A stretch of 64,000 nucleotides of DNA, taken from Thermodesulfobacteriota bacterium (GTDB lineage: Bacteria > Desulfobacterota_D > UBA1144 > Nemesobacterales > CSP1-2). Location of the stretch: contig DATMAT010000023.1 in the NCBI GenBank assembly GCA_035559815.1, positions 124,001 through 188,000 on the forward strand, written 5' to 3'. The notes under the pieces are model-generated. The model had not been told where the DNA came from. It ran no database searches and was given only the letters and a program-made list of their open reading frames with translations. Position 1 is the first letter of the stretch, and every line of letters starts with the position of its first letter. Of the stretch, positions 15,604 through 24,096 are shown one piece after another. Both the position numbers and the translations under genes were made by a program.

Positions 15604-16989
15604 ATGAAAAAGGAGAGATTTGTTCTAGGATGGGAAGATGAAACTCAAGCTTTGTCAGCTTTGAAGTGTATTTTATCAAATAGAATTAAGTCCGTAATGG
15701 AGAGCCCTCATGGTATGTGGAACTATATGAGCTATCGTGATGCCATACAGATACTAGATATGAATCCTCAGGAGGTATATAGAGAGGGTAGAGTTGACCT
15801 GGACCCTAAAGAATGGGCTGATCTGGGCTGGATGACTTGCTATGCCGGTCCGCCTGAGAGCGCAGTGATGGTTATGCAAAAATGCACAACTGCAGAAAAT
15901 ATGAATCCATACTCCCCGGATCTTATAAATCCCCTTCGGGATGTGTCCGCCCGAACAAAGTTCAAGCGAGAAAGAGATAGGACCTTCGAAGTTATTGGGA
16001 CTGAAGGAGCGCAGGCCGGGATTTCCTATACTCTTCAAACATTTGTTAATCCCGGAGACGAAGTTATCATAACAGACCCCGGCTATTTTCACTTTGAGTC
16101 AGCGATCCTTATGGCAGGTGGAGTCCCCATAAGGATTCCTCTTACGGAACAAAAAGGTTATCGCTTGAACCCTGATGAGGTTGAAGAGAGAATTACGCCC
16201 CGCACAAAGGTTGTTTTGTTATGCAACCCGTTGAATCCATTCGGTACGGTGCAGACAAAGGACGAGTTGATTGCTCTGGCGGAGATAGCTCAAAATCGGA
16301 ATATCGTAATAATAGATGACATCACTCATAACACTCACCGGATTGACCCAAATGCTACTCACTATCCAATGGCTTCTTTGTGGAAAGAGACGAATGTAGA
16401 TAATGTAGTTTCAACCTTCAGCGTTTCCCATGGCTACGGTATGGCCGGCGTTCGTCTAGGGTTTCTGGCTGGACATCCAGACCTAATGAGAGCATGCCTT
16501 ATGGCAAAGGTTGCTTTAACCCGACTCAACACGAATTTAGTTGCCCAATACGGAGCTTTGGCCGCTTTGCAGGATGAGGAATATGTAAGAAAATCTGAGG
16601 CCATTATTCGCCGAAATTACACTCATGTTAAAGAAACGGTTAGCCAAACACCCGGCGTATCAATACCCGTGGAACCTAAATATGGATTTTCTATGGTCAT
16701 TGACGTCTCGAAAACCGGCGTGAGCGCTCAGGAGTTGACTGTAGCTTTATTTAAGCACCGGGTGGCTGTATATCCGGGAGATGGATTAGGCAATATAGGC
16801 GCAACCGAGTATATTCGGCTTAATCTTTCAAGGCCGGATATGTGGGCTCTTGAGCATTTCAGAGAGTCCCTACCCAAAGCTATTTCTGAAGCGCAGACCG
16901 GTGTTTATCGAAAGGGGGTAATACGATTCTTTGAGCAAAAGGGGACCGAGCGGGCAAGAAGGATTTTAAAGAAGCTAAAGGGTGGATGA
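15604..16989 (+). CDS. Aminotransferase-fold protein lacking the PLP lysine
   Basis: A 461-residue fold-type I (class I/II) aminotransferase relative. Familiar elements are TDPGYFHFESA, LLCNPLNPFGT (PLP ring contacts), VIIDDI and a C-terminal YIRLNLSRPD carrying the substrate-binding Arg. The usual Schiff-base motif S-K-x-Y-G-M-A-G reads SVSHGYGMAGVRLG, so the lysine is His276 (codon CAT at 16429-16431). The rest is intact, with no frameshift nearby. It may bind PLP or PMP without transamination, do PLP-independent chemistry, or use another lysine. It lies between a methyltransferase-like and a luciferase-like gene, 3 bases from the latter. Confidence 0.8.
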   Translation: MKKERFVLGWEDETQALSALKCILSNRIKSVMESPHGMWNYMSYRDAIQILDMNPQEVYREGRVDLDPKEWADLGWMTCYAGPPESAVMVMQKCTTAENMNPYSPDLINPLRDVSARTKFKRERDRTFEVIGTEGAQAGISYTLQTFVNPGDEVIITDPGYFHFESAILMAGGVPIRIPLTEQKGYRLNPDEVEERITPRTKVVLLCNPLNPFGTVQTKDELIALAEIAQNRNIVIIDDITHNTHRIDPNATHYPMASLWKETNVDNVVSTFSVSHGYGMAGVRLGFLAGHPDLMRACLMAKVALTRLNTNLVAQYGALAALQDEEYVRKSEAIIRRNYTHVKETVSQTPGVSIPVEPKYGFSMVIDVSKTGVSAQELTVALFKHRVAVYPGDGLGNIGATEYIRLNLSRPDMWALEHFRESLPKAISEAQTGVYRKGVIRFFEQKGTERARRILKKLKGG

Positions 16990-16992
16990 GAA

Positions 16993-17931
16993 ATGAAACG
17001 AATTGCAACTGTTTCACCTGTTCGGGGATGTAGTGTTGAGGATCTCCGCGCTCTTGCTAGTGAAAACGAGGAAGCAGGATTCGAGGCGATATTTTCTCCT
17101 GAGCTTCCGCCATATAGTGCTATCGCCAATGCCCAGGTCTTTGCCGAAGTAACATCCAAAATAAAGATCGGCACTTGGATTACCAATATTTACATGCGCC
17201 GTCCCGTGATGTGCGCCGCTGAGGCGCTCACAGTTCAAGAGATTTCTGGTGGAAGGATGGTGCTTGGAGTCGGTGTAAGCCATAAACCCGTAAATGAGCG
17301 TTTTGGAATTGATATGGGAGACCCAATTGAGGAGATGCGTAAATATGTATTGGCGGTAAGGTCATTTGAAGATGGCAGTTCACCGCTTTTGACTATTAAG
17401 AGAGAGATTGCTCCCTTTCCAATTTACATTTCTGGGCTTACAGAGAGAGCGGCGGAACTAGCAGGAGAAGTGGCGGATGGCTTTATGCCTAATCTTGCAA
17501 CTCCCGATCATATTAGGAAACTAACCAATGCTGTTAGAAGAGGTGCGGAAAAGGCAGGTCGTTCACCTCAAGATATAGAAATTACAAACGGAATTTATTC
17601 CTTCATTTCAGACGACTTAGAAAGCGCTTATAGGGCTGCTGCAAGTGCCTTTGTAGGCTATGCAAGGCTTCCATTCTATCAGCGTCTTTTTAGAAACGTA
17701 GGTTTCGAGGACATTGTTGACAAGATAAGGTCAGGTGTGGAGCCTTCTGAGGCGTTTACTCAAGAATTCCTTGATACAATGGCACTGATTGGTCCTGAAG
17801 AGAGATGCCGTAAGAAGTTAGAAAAACACAGAGAGGCAGGAGTCGAGCTTCCCGTTATTGTGCCATACCCTGTCGGTAAACAGAGCCATATTGAAGTGAT
17901 GAAAAGAACAACTCGAACATTTTCAGAATAA
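16993..17931 (+). CDS. Luciferase-like (LLM class) flavin/F420 oxidoreductase
   Basis: A 312-residue TIM-barrel protein of the luciferase-like monooxygenase / F420-dependent reductase family. The pattern KIKIGTWITNIYMRRP, then the substrate-barrel segment ISGGRMVLGVGVSHKPV, and later PIYISGLTERAAELAGEVADG are typical. Members use FMN with O2 (monooxygenase or desulfonating types such as SsuD) or F420H2 (methylene-H4MPT reductase-like). The cofactor cannot be told here. In this thiol/sulfonate context either a C-S or C-N redox step is conceivable. Confidence 0.8.
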   Translation: MKRIATVSPVRGCSVEDLRALASENEEAGFEAIFSPELPPYSAIANAQVFAEVTSKIKIGTWITNIYMRRPVMCAAEALTVQEISGGRMVLGVGVSHKPVNERFGIDMGDPIEEMRKYVLAVRSFEDGSSPLLTIKREIAPFPIYISGLTERAAELAGEVADGFMPNLATPDHIRKLTNAVRRGAEKAGRSPQDIEITNGIYSFISDDLESAYRAAASAFVGYARLPFYQRLFRNVGFEDIVDKIRSGVEPSEAFTQEFLDTMALIGPEERCRKKLEKHREAGVELPVIVPYPVGKQSHIEVMKRTTRTFSE

Positions 17932-17989
17932 CAGGAACCACGGACTGTATATTAACACTTGGGCTAAACTGATTAAGGTGGAATGAATC

Positions 17990-18970
17990 ATGAAAATTAA
18001 AAAGGGGATCTTGGAACTTATAGGGAACACGCCCCTCGTTAAACTTGAAAAAATAACAGAAGGTCTAAACGCAGAGATATACCTTAAACTGGAGTCTTTT
18101 AACCCTACCGGAAGTATCAAAGATAGGGTCGCCCTTTATTTTATAGAAGATGCAGAGAAGCGAGGTGACCTTAAGCCAGGGGATGTTATTGTAGAAGCTA
18201 CTTCAGGAAACACGGGCACGTCACTTGCTATGGTGGCTGCAGTTAAAGGTTACAGATGTATGCTTGTACTACCTGAAACGGTAAGCACAGAAAAAATTAA
18301 AGCACTTAGAGCTTTCGGAGCGGAAGTGATTCTTACTCCAGCAGGGCTTCTATTCGACGATGAGAGGAGTTACTACAGTGTAGCAGAGAAAATTGCTAAA
18401 CAAAGAAGTGGAGCTTACCTCAATCAGTATTTTAATCCTATCAATCCTGAATCTCATTTTAGAACTACTGGTCCGGAGATTTGGAGAGACACGAATGGAG
18501 AGGTGGATGTAGTTATCTGTGGTATAGGAACAGGGGGCACAATTTCAGGAATTGGGCGATACCTTAAGGGGAAAAAAGCCAATGTAAAGGTTATCGGTGT
18601 TGAGCCCGTAGGCTCGGTTTATCGTACCTATTTAAGGAGCGGAAAAGTTGAGAAGGCTACTAAATTCAAAATAGAGGGAATAGGGAAAAATTTTATTCCC
18701 GGGGTTATTGATTTTCATTATATCGACGATGTGATTCAGGTAGATGATGAAGAGTCATTTAAAATGGTAGAGACCTTGATGAAGGATGAGGGAATACTTG
18801 CTGGCGGTTCAGGCGGCGCAGCAATAGCTGGGGCTCTTAAGTACGCTCAATATGCCGATAAGAAAGAGTATATTGTGACGATTCTTCCGGATACAGGGTT
18901 GAAGTATCTTTCTAAGTCTTCTGAGGCTCATTTTCTACAGGCTACTTTTCTTAAGAGCGCAGACGGATAG
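17990..18970 (+). CDS. Cysteine-synthase-like PLP enzyme (fold type II)
   Basis: The 326-residue product has the O-acetylserine sulfhydrylase / cystathionine beta-synthase core. PLP Lys44 lies in NPTGSIKDRVALYF, the phosphate/substrate loop is TSGNTGTS (71-78), and CGIGTGGTISGIGRYL binds the PLP phosphate. These enzymes replace a beta leaving group with sulfide, thiols or, in cysteate synthases, sulfite. A PLP enzyme does the thiolation step of bacterial CoM synthesis, so a role in making the thiol used by the neighbouring transferases is attractive but unproven. Housekeeping cysteine synthesis is the alternative; its location argues against that. Confidence 0.82.
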   Translation: MKIKKGILELIGNTPLVKLEKITEGLNAEIYLKLESFNPTGSIKDRVALYFIEDAEKRGDLKPGDVIVEATSGNTGTSLAMVAAVKGYRCMLVLPETVSTEKIKALRAFGAEVILTPAGLLFDDERSYYSVAEKIAKQRSGAYLNQYFNPINPESHFRTTGPEIWRDTNGEVDVVICGIGTGGTISGIGRYLKGKKANVKVIGVEPVGSVYRTYLRSGKVEKATKFKIEGIGKNFIPGVIDFHYIDDVIQVDDEESFKMVETLMKDEGILAGGSGGAAIAGALKYAQYADKKEYIVTILPDTGLKYLSKSSEAHFLQATFLKSADG

Positions 18971-19036
18971 GGCCCTACTTTATTATCAAAGGGATATGTG
19001 ACAAATGAACAGAAATAGACCTACGAGGATCCTAAT

Positions 19037-20092
19037 ATGAAAGTAAGGGGAGAAGAAATTCTACTTCCGACAACAATGGTAGGATCTTATCCAAGGCCAC
19101 ATTGGCTCACAGGGAAAGTCTTCGGAGAATTCGATGAACCTGACTTCATAGATTATTTGACCAAGGAATACTACGAAGATGCGGTTATGCTCTGTGTAAA
19201 AGAGCAAGAGGATGCAGGGCTTGATATCGTGACTGACGGACAGCTCTATCTGGAATCTGAAACTACACATGAATACGGTCAGGTGTTTCATTTTATGGCT
19301 CACCATCTAAGTGGATTTAAGAAATTTGGTGAGCCTATTTCCATTGAACTTTATAAAAAGTTCCACGCGCCCGTCGTTCATGACAAGATCCATTGGGGCA
19401 GACCTATTTTAGCGCCAGTTCTAGAAGCGACGAAGGCAGCCACCAAAAAACCTATCAAGATTGCCTGTCAAGGTCCCCTTTTTCTCGCTTTTTGTTGCAC
19501 AGACCGATACTATGGTGATATAAAGCCATTGGCTATGGATATAGCCCGTGCGTATAATGAAGAATTTAAGGACCTCGCCCGAAGAGGCCTTGATTTAATC
19601 CAGATTCATGAGCCACTTACATTTTATGTAGAAGCCTTAGGAGCACAGTACTGGTTTATTGATGTGCTTAATACAGCATTCGATGGAGTGAAGGCCTACA
19701 AGGTATGGCATATATGCTATGGGAACCAGGGAGGCAACCCAGGGGTATCAAAGACTCAAGGAAATATAATGTTCCCGTTTGCATATGATGCTAACGTAGA
19801 TCAGATTCATATTGAACTTAAGAGTAGAGATTCAGATGATCTTAAGTACTTGAAGAGCTTCCCTAAAGATAAGGACCTTGGGATTGGCGCTATTAATGTG
19901 AAGACCTTTGTTGTTGAAACCCCACAGGAAGTTGCGAATGTTGTTCGAGAATCCATGAAAATTGTCCCGCCTGAAAGAATCTGTGTTAGCACAGATTGTG
20001 GTTTATTGAACCTTAAGCGTGAACATGCCAGGCGCAAGCTCAAAGCCCTTGTTGAAGGAACAAAGATTGTCCGCACCGAGGTCAGCAAGTAA
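19037..20092 (+). CDS. Epoxyalkane:CoM transferase-like zinc protein, copy 2
   Basis: A 351-residue MetE-fold zinc protein related to the gene at 10667: both open MKVRG-E-LPTTMVG, keep the zinc motif (here H225, C227, C321) and end LKALV.G....R.E. It differs where the substrate would sit: residues 21-45 and the WHICYGNQGG/QIHEPLTF region replace CHVCFGNWGG/QIDEFTW. It is placed among cofactor-type genes, not with the carboxylase. It could act on a different epoxide, use a different thiol, or transfer an alkyl group during cofactor assembly. GAGGATC precedes the start. Confidence 0.75.
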   Translation: MKVRGEEILLPTTMVGSYPRPHWLTGKVFGEFDEPDFIDYLTKEYYEDAVMLCVKEQEDAGLDIVTDGQLYLESETTHEYGQVFHFMAHHLSGFKKFGEPISIELYKKFHAPVVHDKIHWGRPILAPVLEATKAATKKPIKIACQGPLFLAFCCTDRYYGDIKPLAMDIARAYNEEFKDLARRGLDLIQIHEPLTFYVEALGAQYWFIDVLNTAFDGVKAYKVWHICYGNQGGNPGVSKTQGNIMFPFAYDANVDQIHIELKSRDSDDLKYLKSFPKDKDLGIGAINVKTFVVETPQEVANVVRESMKIVPPERICVSTDCGLLNLKREHARRKLKALVEGTKIVRTEVSK

Positions 20093-20127
20093 AGTCTTTA
20101 TCTAAATCTAGATTAATGAAATAAAAG

Positions 20128-21483
20128 ATGCCCCCAAATAAGCGGTTAGTGGTTATAGGTGGAGTTGCTGCAGGACTCAGTGCTGCAAGTCGTGTAAAGC
20201 GCCAACGTCCCGAGTTCGAGGTTATTGTCTTTGAAAAATCCCCTTATGTTTCCTATGGGGCATGCGGACTCCCATACTATATAGGAGGACTGGTTAATGA
20301 CCCTATGGAACTTATTGCTGTCCCTCTGGAAACATTTAGAAATAAAAGAGGACTTGACGTAAGAGTCATGCATGAGGCTCGGAGCATAGATACTGAAAGA
20401 GGGTTGGTTACTGTGAAGAATATAAGTGATCGAGAAGGGTTTGAGATTTCTTATGACTATCTCGTAATCTCAACGGGGGCTTATCCGATAAAGCCTAATC
20501 TTCCTGGAACTATGCTTGAGGGGGTTTTCTTTATGAGAACCCTTGAAGACGGAATAGAGCTCAGTCGCTTTATTAAGAAAAGGTCTCCAAAGAAGGTTGC
20601 TGTTATAGGTGGGGGATACATAGGGATGGAGATGGTTGAGGCTTTTCGAGAGAAGGGGTTTCAAGTTACGGTCGTTGAGAAGCTTCCGCGTGTGTTGAGT
20701 AACTTTGATATTGAGATTTCAGAAAGAGTTCATAAGAAACTTGAAGAAAAGGGGGTAAAGCTCATTCTGGGTTCTGGGGTAAAGGCTTTAAAGGGAAAGG
20801 GTTGGGTGCAAGAAGTTATAACCGAAAGAGAAACGGTTGAGGTTGATATGGTGCTCTTAGGAGTAGGTGTAAGACCACAGTCTTCGCTGGCAAAGGAGGC
20901 CGGAATTGAGCTTGGAGAAACGGGTGCTATAAAGGTCAATCAAAAGATGGAGACTAATATTCCGGGGATTTATGCTTGCGGTGACTGTGCGGAAGTTTAT
21001 CATAGAATCTTAAGAAGAAATGTCTGGATTCCATTGGGAGACACCGCAAACAAGCAGGGAAGAGTTGCGGGAGCAAATATAGCAGGCGAAAATCTTGCCT
21101 TTCCCGGTATAATTGGCACAGCCGCTACAAAGTTATTTGAACTTGAGCTTGCACGTACTGGTCTTGGAGAGGAGGAAGCAAAAGAAGAAGGATTTGATAT
21201 TATAACGAGCTTAATAGAGGCCCACACACGTGCACATTACTATCCGGGGCGAAAGCCGATAATGATAAAGCTCATAGCTGAAAGGGGTACAAAAAAACTT
21301 ATCGGAGCACAAGCGATAGGAGGAGAAGGAGTGGCAAAGAGAATAGATGTTTTTGCCACAGCTATTTGGGCTGGACTAACCTTGGACGAAATAGCATGGC
21401 TTGACTTAACTTATGTACCGCCCGTTGCTCCTGTATGGGACCCTATACTTGTTGCCGCTCAATTGGGAATGAAAGGAAATTAG
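20128..21483 (+). CDS. CoA-disulfide-reductase-like FAD oxidoreductase
   Basis: A 451-residue pyridine nucleotide-disulfide reductase of the single-cysteine type (CoA-disulfide reductase / NADH oxidase / persulfide reductase). FAD binding is at VVIGGVAAGLSAAS, the redox-active Cys46 at SYGACGLPYY, NAD(P) binding at AVIGGGYIGMEMVEAF, and YACGDCAEV is the second FAD contact. It lacks a C-terminal rhodanese domain. Such enzymes reduce low-molecular-weight disulfides. Beside CoM-dependent enzymes it may keep the thiol cofactor reduced or reduce a mixed disulfide in its synthesis. Confidence 0.85.
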   Translation: MPPNKRLVVIGGVAAGLSAASRVKRQRPEFEVIVFEKSPYVSYGACGLPYYIGGLVNDPMELIAVPLETFRNKRGLDVRVMHEARSIDTERGLVTVKNISDREGFEISYDYLVISTGAYPIKPNLPGTMLEGVFFMRTLEDGIELSRFIKKRSPKKVAVIGGGYIGMEMVEAFREKGFQVTVVEKLPRVLSNFDIEISERVHKKLEEKGVKLILGSGVKALKGKGWVQEVITERETVEVDMVLLGVGVRPQSSLAKEAGIELGETGAIKVNQKMETNIPGIYACGDCAEVYHRILRRNVWIPLGDTANKQGRVAGANIAGENLAFPGIIGTAATKLFELELARTGLGEEEAKEEGFDIITSLIEAHTRAHYYPGRKPIMIKLIAERGTKKLIGAQAIGGEGVAKRIDVFATAIWAGLTLDEIAWLDLTYVPPVAPVWDPILVAAQLGMKGN

Positions 21484-21527
21484 CACTTAATAGAAGAAAA
21501 TATAAAACAAGGGAAAGAAAACTAAAC

Positions 21528-22094
21528 ATGAGCATACGTAATCCTGAAAAATTGAAAGAGGTTCTTTCAGACCCTAAGCGCCTTGCAAGGGCTTTTAGTA
21601 GACACACTTATGGAATGCTTGCCTGGGTGGATTTATTTGGAAGTAAGCTAAAATCCATTAAAGATATTGAAACAAAAACCGTTGCCGCTCGAATAATCGC
21701 CGATAACGCAAGGCATGCAAAACTCTTTTCCGACAGAGCCAGGGAGCTAGGGGAAAAGCCTGAAACATACAGACCCCCCGATATCGGCCAGAGGATTTAT
21801 GACATTCTTGAAGAATACCAAGACCCTTTTGATGATTTTGCCTATGCTTGGGGTTCTCTTATACATTTTTCATCCTTGCTAAAGGTTTACCATAGCGTCG
21901 CTGATCCAAAGAGTCGAGCAGTAATAGAAGAAGTTCAAGGAGACGTTAATGAGCACCTGTATTTTTTGGAGAAATATTTTAAAACAAACGCGGATACACC
22001 TGAAAAGAAGAGACGCGCTGAAGAAATAAAAGCGATTGCCGACAAAATCTACGCTGATAGAGAAGATGAGGAGATAAAATGGTACACCTCATAA
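21528..22094 (+). CDS. Ferritin-like four-helix protein
   Basis: A 188-residue all-helical protein with helices of ferritin-like size. Candidate metal ligands recur as IADNARHAKLFSDRA and EVQGDVNEHLYFLEKYF (Glu..Glu-His). The first helix lacks an obvious Glu ligand, so a full di-iron site is not certain. The ATG at 21528 is chosen; the upstream extension to 21435 overlaps the previous gene by 49 bases and reads as low-complexity basic sequence. It may be a non-haem iron or dimanganese oxygenase/reductase partner of the neighbouring genes. I do not recognise the family. Confidence 0.6.
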   Translation: MSIRNPEKLKEVLSDPKRLARAFSRHTYGMLAWVDLFGSKLKSIKDIETKTVAARIIADNARHAKLFSDRARELGEKPETYRPPDIGQRIYDILEEYQDPFDDFAYAWGSLIHFSSLLKVYHSVADPKSRAVIEEVQGDVNEHLYFLEKYFKTNADTPEKKRRAEEIKAIADKIYADREDEEIKWYTS

Positions 22095-22118
22095 AAAAGT
22101 GAATACCTTTTTATTTGA

Positions 22119-23372
22119 ATGCGGATGGACAAGATAGACGGTGTTCCTATTGATAGACTTGTTAAGGATTATGGTTCACCTCTTTTTGTCGTTTCTGCTA
22201 AGGCCCTTAGAACCAATACTAAAATATTCCAAAAGGAATTTTCTAAAAAGTATCCAAAAGTAGTAGTCGCCTATTCATACAAAACCAACTATCTCTCTGG
22301 GGTGCTTAATATAATCCACAAGGAGGGTGCTTGGGCAGAGGTCGTTTCGGGTTTTGAGTATGGTTTAGCAAGAAATCTTGGTGTATCTGGAGAGTCAGTA
22401 ATTTTTAATGGTCCATGTAAAAGGAAAGAAGAACTCAGGAAGGCATCTATCGAGGGTGCTTTGATAAATGTAGACCATCTCAATGAACTTAAAATGTTAG
22501 AAGAAATCGCTTCCGAGTTCGGAAGAACACTCGATATAGGTATCAGAGTTAACGTGGATGTGGGTATTCATCAGTTGCCGGATAGATTCGGCTTCAATTT
22601 TGAATCTGGGGAGGCATTTCGTGTGGTCGAGAGATGCATGGAAAAGAAGCTACTCAAAATAGCGGGAATCCATGTTCATTTGACCAGCTATATAATTGAG
22701 TCCGGTGTCGCGGAGAATGACATTCCGGTGAAACAGATGAGGCTAATCTGGCCGAAGAGTTCCGATATGTACGGGATAGCAACAAGGAAGGTCGTCAATT
22801 TTGCGGAAGAAATCAGAAAAAGGTTGGGTGTGATAATTAGGTATTTGGATTTGGGGGGTGGCTTTCCTGGTGTCGATGTACTCGATTCTTACGTGTATGC
22901 CATAGTCGAGTCGCTCTTAGAGGGATTTGGAGATCAAGATTTGCCGGTTCTCATACTGGAGCCGGGAAGGGCGATTGTCAGGGATGCTATACAACTCATT
23001 GCAACTGTAGTTGGTGTTAAGCACTTTCCAGATGGAGAAAGGGGTGTGATAGTCGATGCCGGGATTAACCTACTTCCCACCTCTTTCTGGAGATGGCAGG
23101 AGATAGAGACGGTAGACGAATTACCTGGCCTGTTGAAAGAAACCACGGTTTATGGTCCGCTTTGCCTTCAGACAGACATAATAAGTAAAACAAGGCTCCC
23201 TGAACTCAAAGCAGGAGATAAACTCCTTATAAAAAATGTTGGGGCTTATAATATTTCTCAATCTAGTTCATTTATATTCCCTCGTCCCTCTGTCATTCTT
23301 ATAGAGGATGGTGAAATAAGGGTTCTAAGAAGATCTGAGACAGTAAGCGACATATTCTTATTCGAAAAATAA
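22119..23372 (+). CDS. Fold-type III PLP decarboxylase (LysA-like)
   Basis: A 417-residue relative of diaminopimelate/ornithine decarboxylases. PLP Lys55 is in VVAYSYKTNYL. The barrel signatures are GIHVHLTSY, the glycine loop LDLGGGFPGV and ILEPGRAIV; the late catalytic Cys is in VYGPLCLQTD. DAP decarboxylase normally has CESSD here; CLQTD and an unusual mid-barrel segment (LIWPKSSDM) point to another amino acid or amino-sulfonate substrate. It closes the plus-strand block. Decarboxylation of a cysteate- or cysteine-adduct-like intermediate would fit a CoM-type pathway, but this is a guess. Confidence 0.82.
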   Translation: MRMDKIDGVPIDRLVKDYGSPLFVVSAKALRTNTKIFQKEFSKKYPKVVVAYSYKTNYLSGVLNIIHKEGAWAEVVSGFEYGLARNLGVSGESVIFNGPCKRKEELRKASIEGALINVDHLNELKMLEEIASEFGRTLDIGIRVNVDVGIHQLPDRFGFNFESGEAFRVVERCMEKKLLKIAGIHVHLTSYIIESGVAENDIPVKQMRLIWPKSSDMYGIATRKVVNFAEEIRKRLGVIIRYLDLGGGFPGVDVLDSYVYAIVESLLEGFGDQDLPVLILEPGRAIVRDAIQLIATVVGVKHFPDGERGVIVDAGINLLPTSFWRWQEIETVDELPGLLKETTVYGPLCLQTDIISKTRLPELKAGDKLLIKNVGAYNISQSSSFIFPRPSVILIEDGEIRVLRRSETVSDIFLFEK

Positions 23373-23627
23373 TAGATGTAATATCTTCGAACGCTCGCTA
23401 AGAGGAGAAGAGGTTTTTAAAACGAATTGGAGTTTTCCTTTCCTGCATAACCTAATGCTTGTCTGAAGTTCTCCTACTTATCTGTCTGACATATAACAAG
23501 ATATCTTCTCTCTGTGAATGGCATGGTTTTTTTTGGAAAGAGCCACAGGAAAACAAGCTTTGCAGCTCGCCGCAAACTTGACAATTCTTTCCTTAATGTT
23601 CTATCTTTACTATTAGAGGTGAGCTTT

Positions 23628-24083
23628 ATGAGTTTTACTGTTGTGCTTCTTCTTATCTGTTTTCCTGTCCTGGCTATTTGCGCCTTCGCCATGTATATAG
23701 GTATGAGCGGGTTAGAAAAGAAGAAAGAAAAAAGGGTGAAGGATAGGAAAGCCCTTGAAAATCAGTTGATCTGGAACGGAATGTGGAAGCTCGTAGGAGC
23801 AGACCTGGTTACCTTGGATAAGGCTATATGTTTTCTTCTTGAAGATCAGAGGGCAAGAGCCGGTATGAGCCATGAGGAGAGGATGAAGAAAGCCGGTCTA
23901 CTGAGCAAGTATAAATCTACTTTAGAAGAACCAGAGAAAAAGATATATACGACCAATAATAGGTTTGGAAATTGGAATGGGTGGGGTTATGGTTGGAATG
24001 AACAGTATTCTGGACCAAAAGTTATTAATCCTCCTGGAAAACCCCAGAATTTTTCACTCTCCGATTTTGAATGGTTCGCCTAA
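23628..24083 (+). CDS. Membrane-anchored hypothetical protein
   Basis: A 151-residue protein with an N-terminal transmembrane segment (about residues 3-24), a Lys/Glu-rich linker and a Trp/Gly/Asn-rich stretch (FGNWNGWGYGWNEQY) near the C-terminus. The ATG at 23628 has GAGGTGA 7-8 bases upstream; the longer reading from 23514 has no such signal. It ends 13 bases from the end of traG, which runs the opposite way. It could be an element-encoded surface or entry-exclusion-type protein because of its position beside traG, but no homology is recognised. Confidence 0.55.
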   Translation: MSFTVVLLLICFPVLAICAFAMYIGMSGLEKKKEKRVKDRKALENQLIWNGMWKLVGADLVTLDKAICFLLEDQRARAGMSHEERMKKAGLLSKYKSTLEEPEKKIYTTNNRFGNWNGWGYGWNEQYSGPKVINPPGKPQNFSLSDFEWFA

Positions 24084-24096
24084 GAGTACTTAGCCT

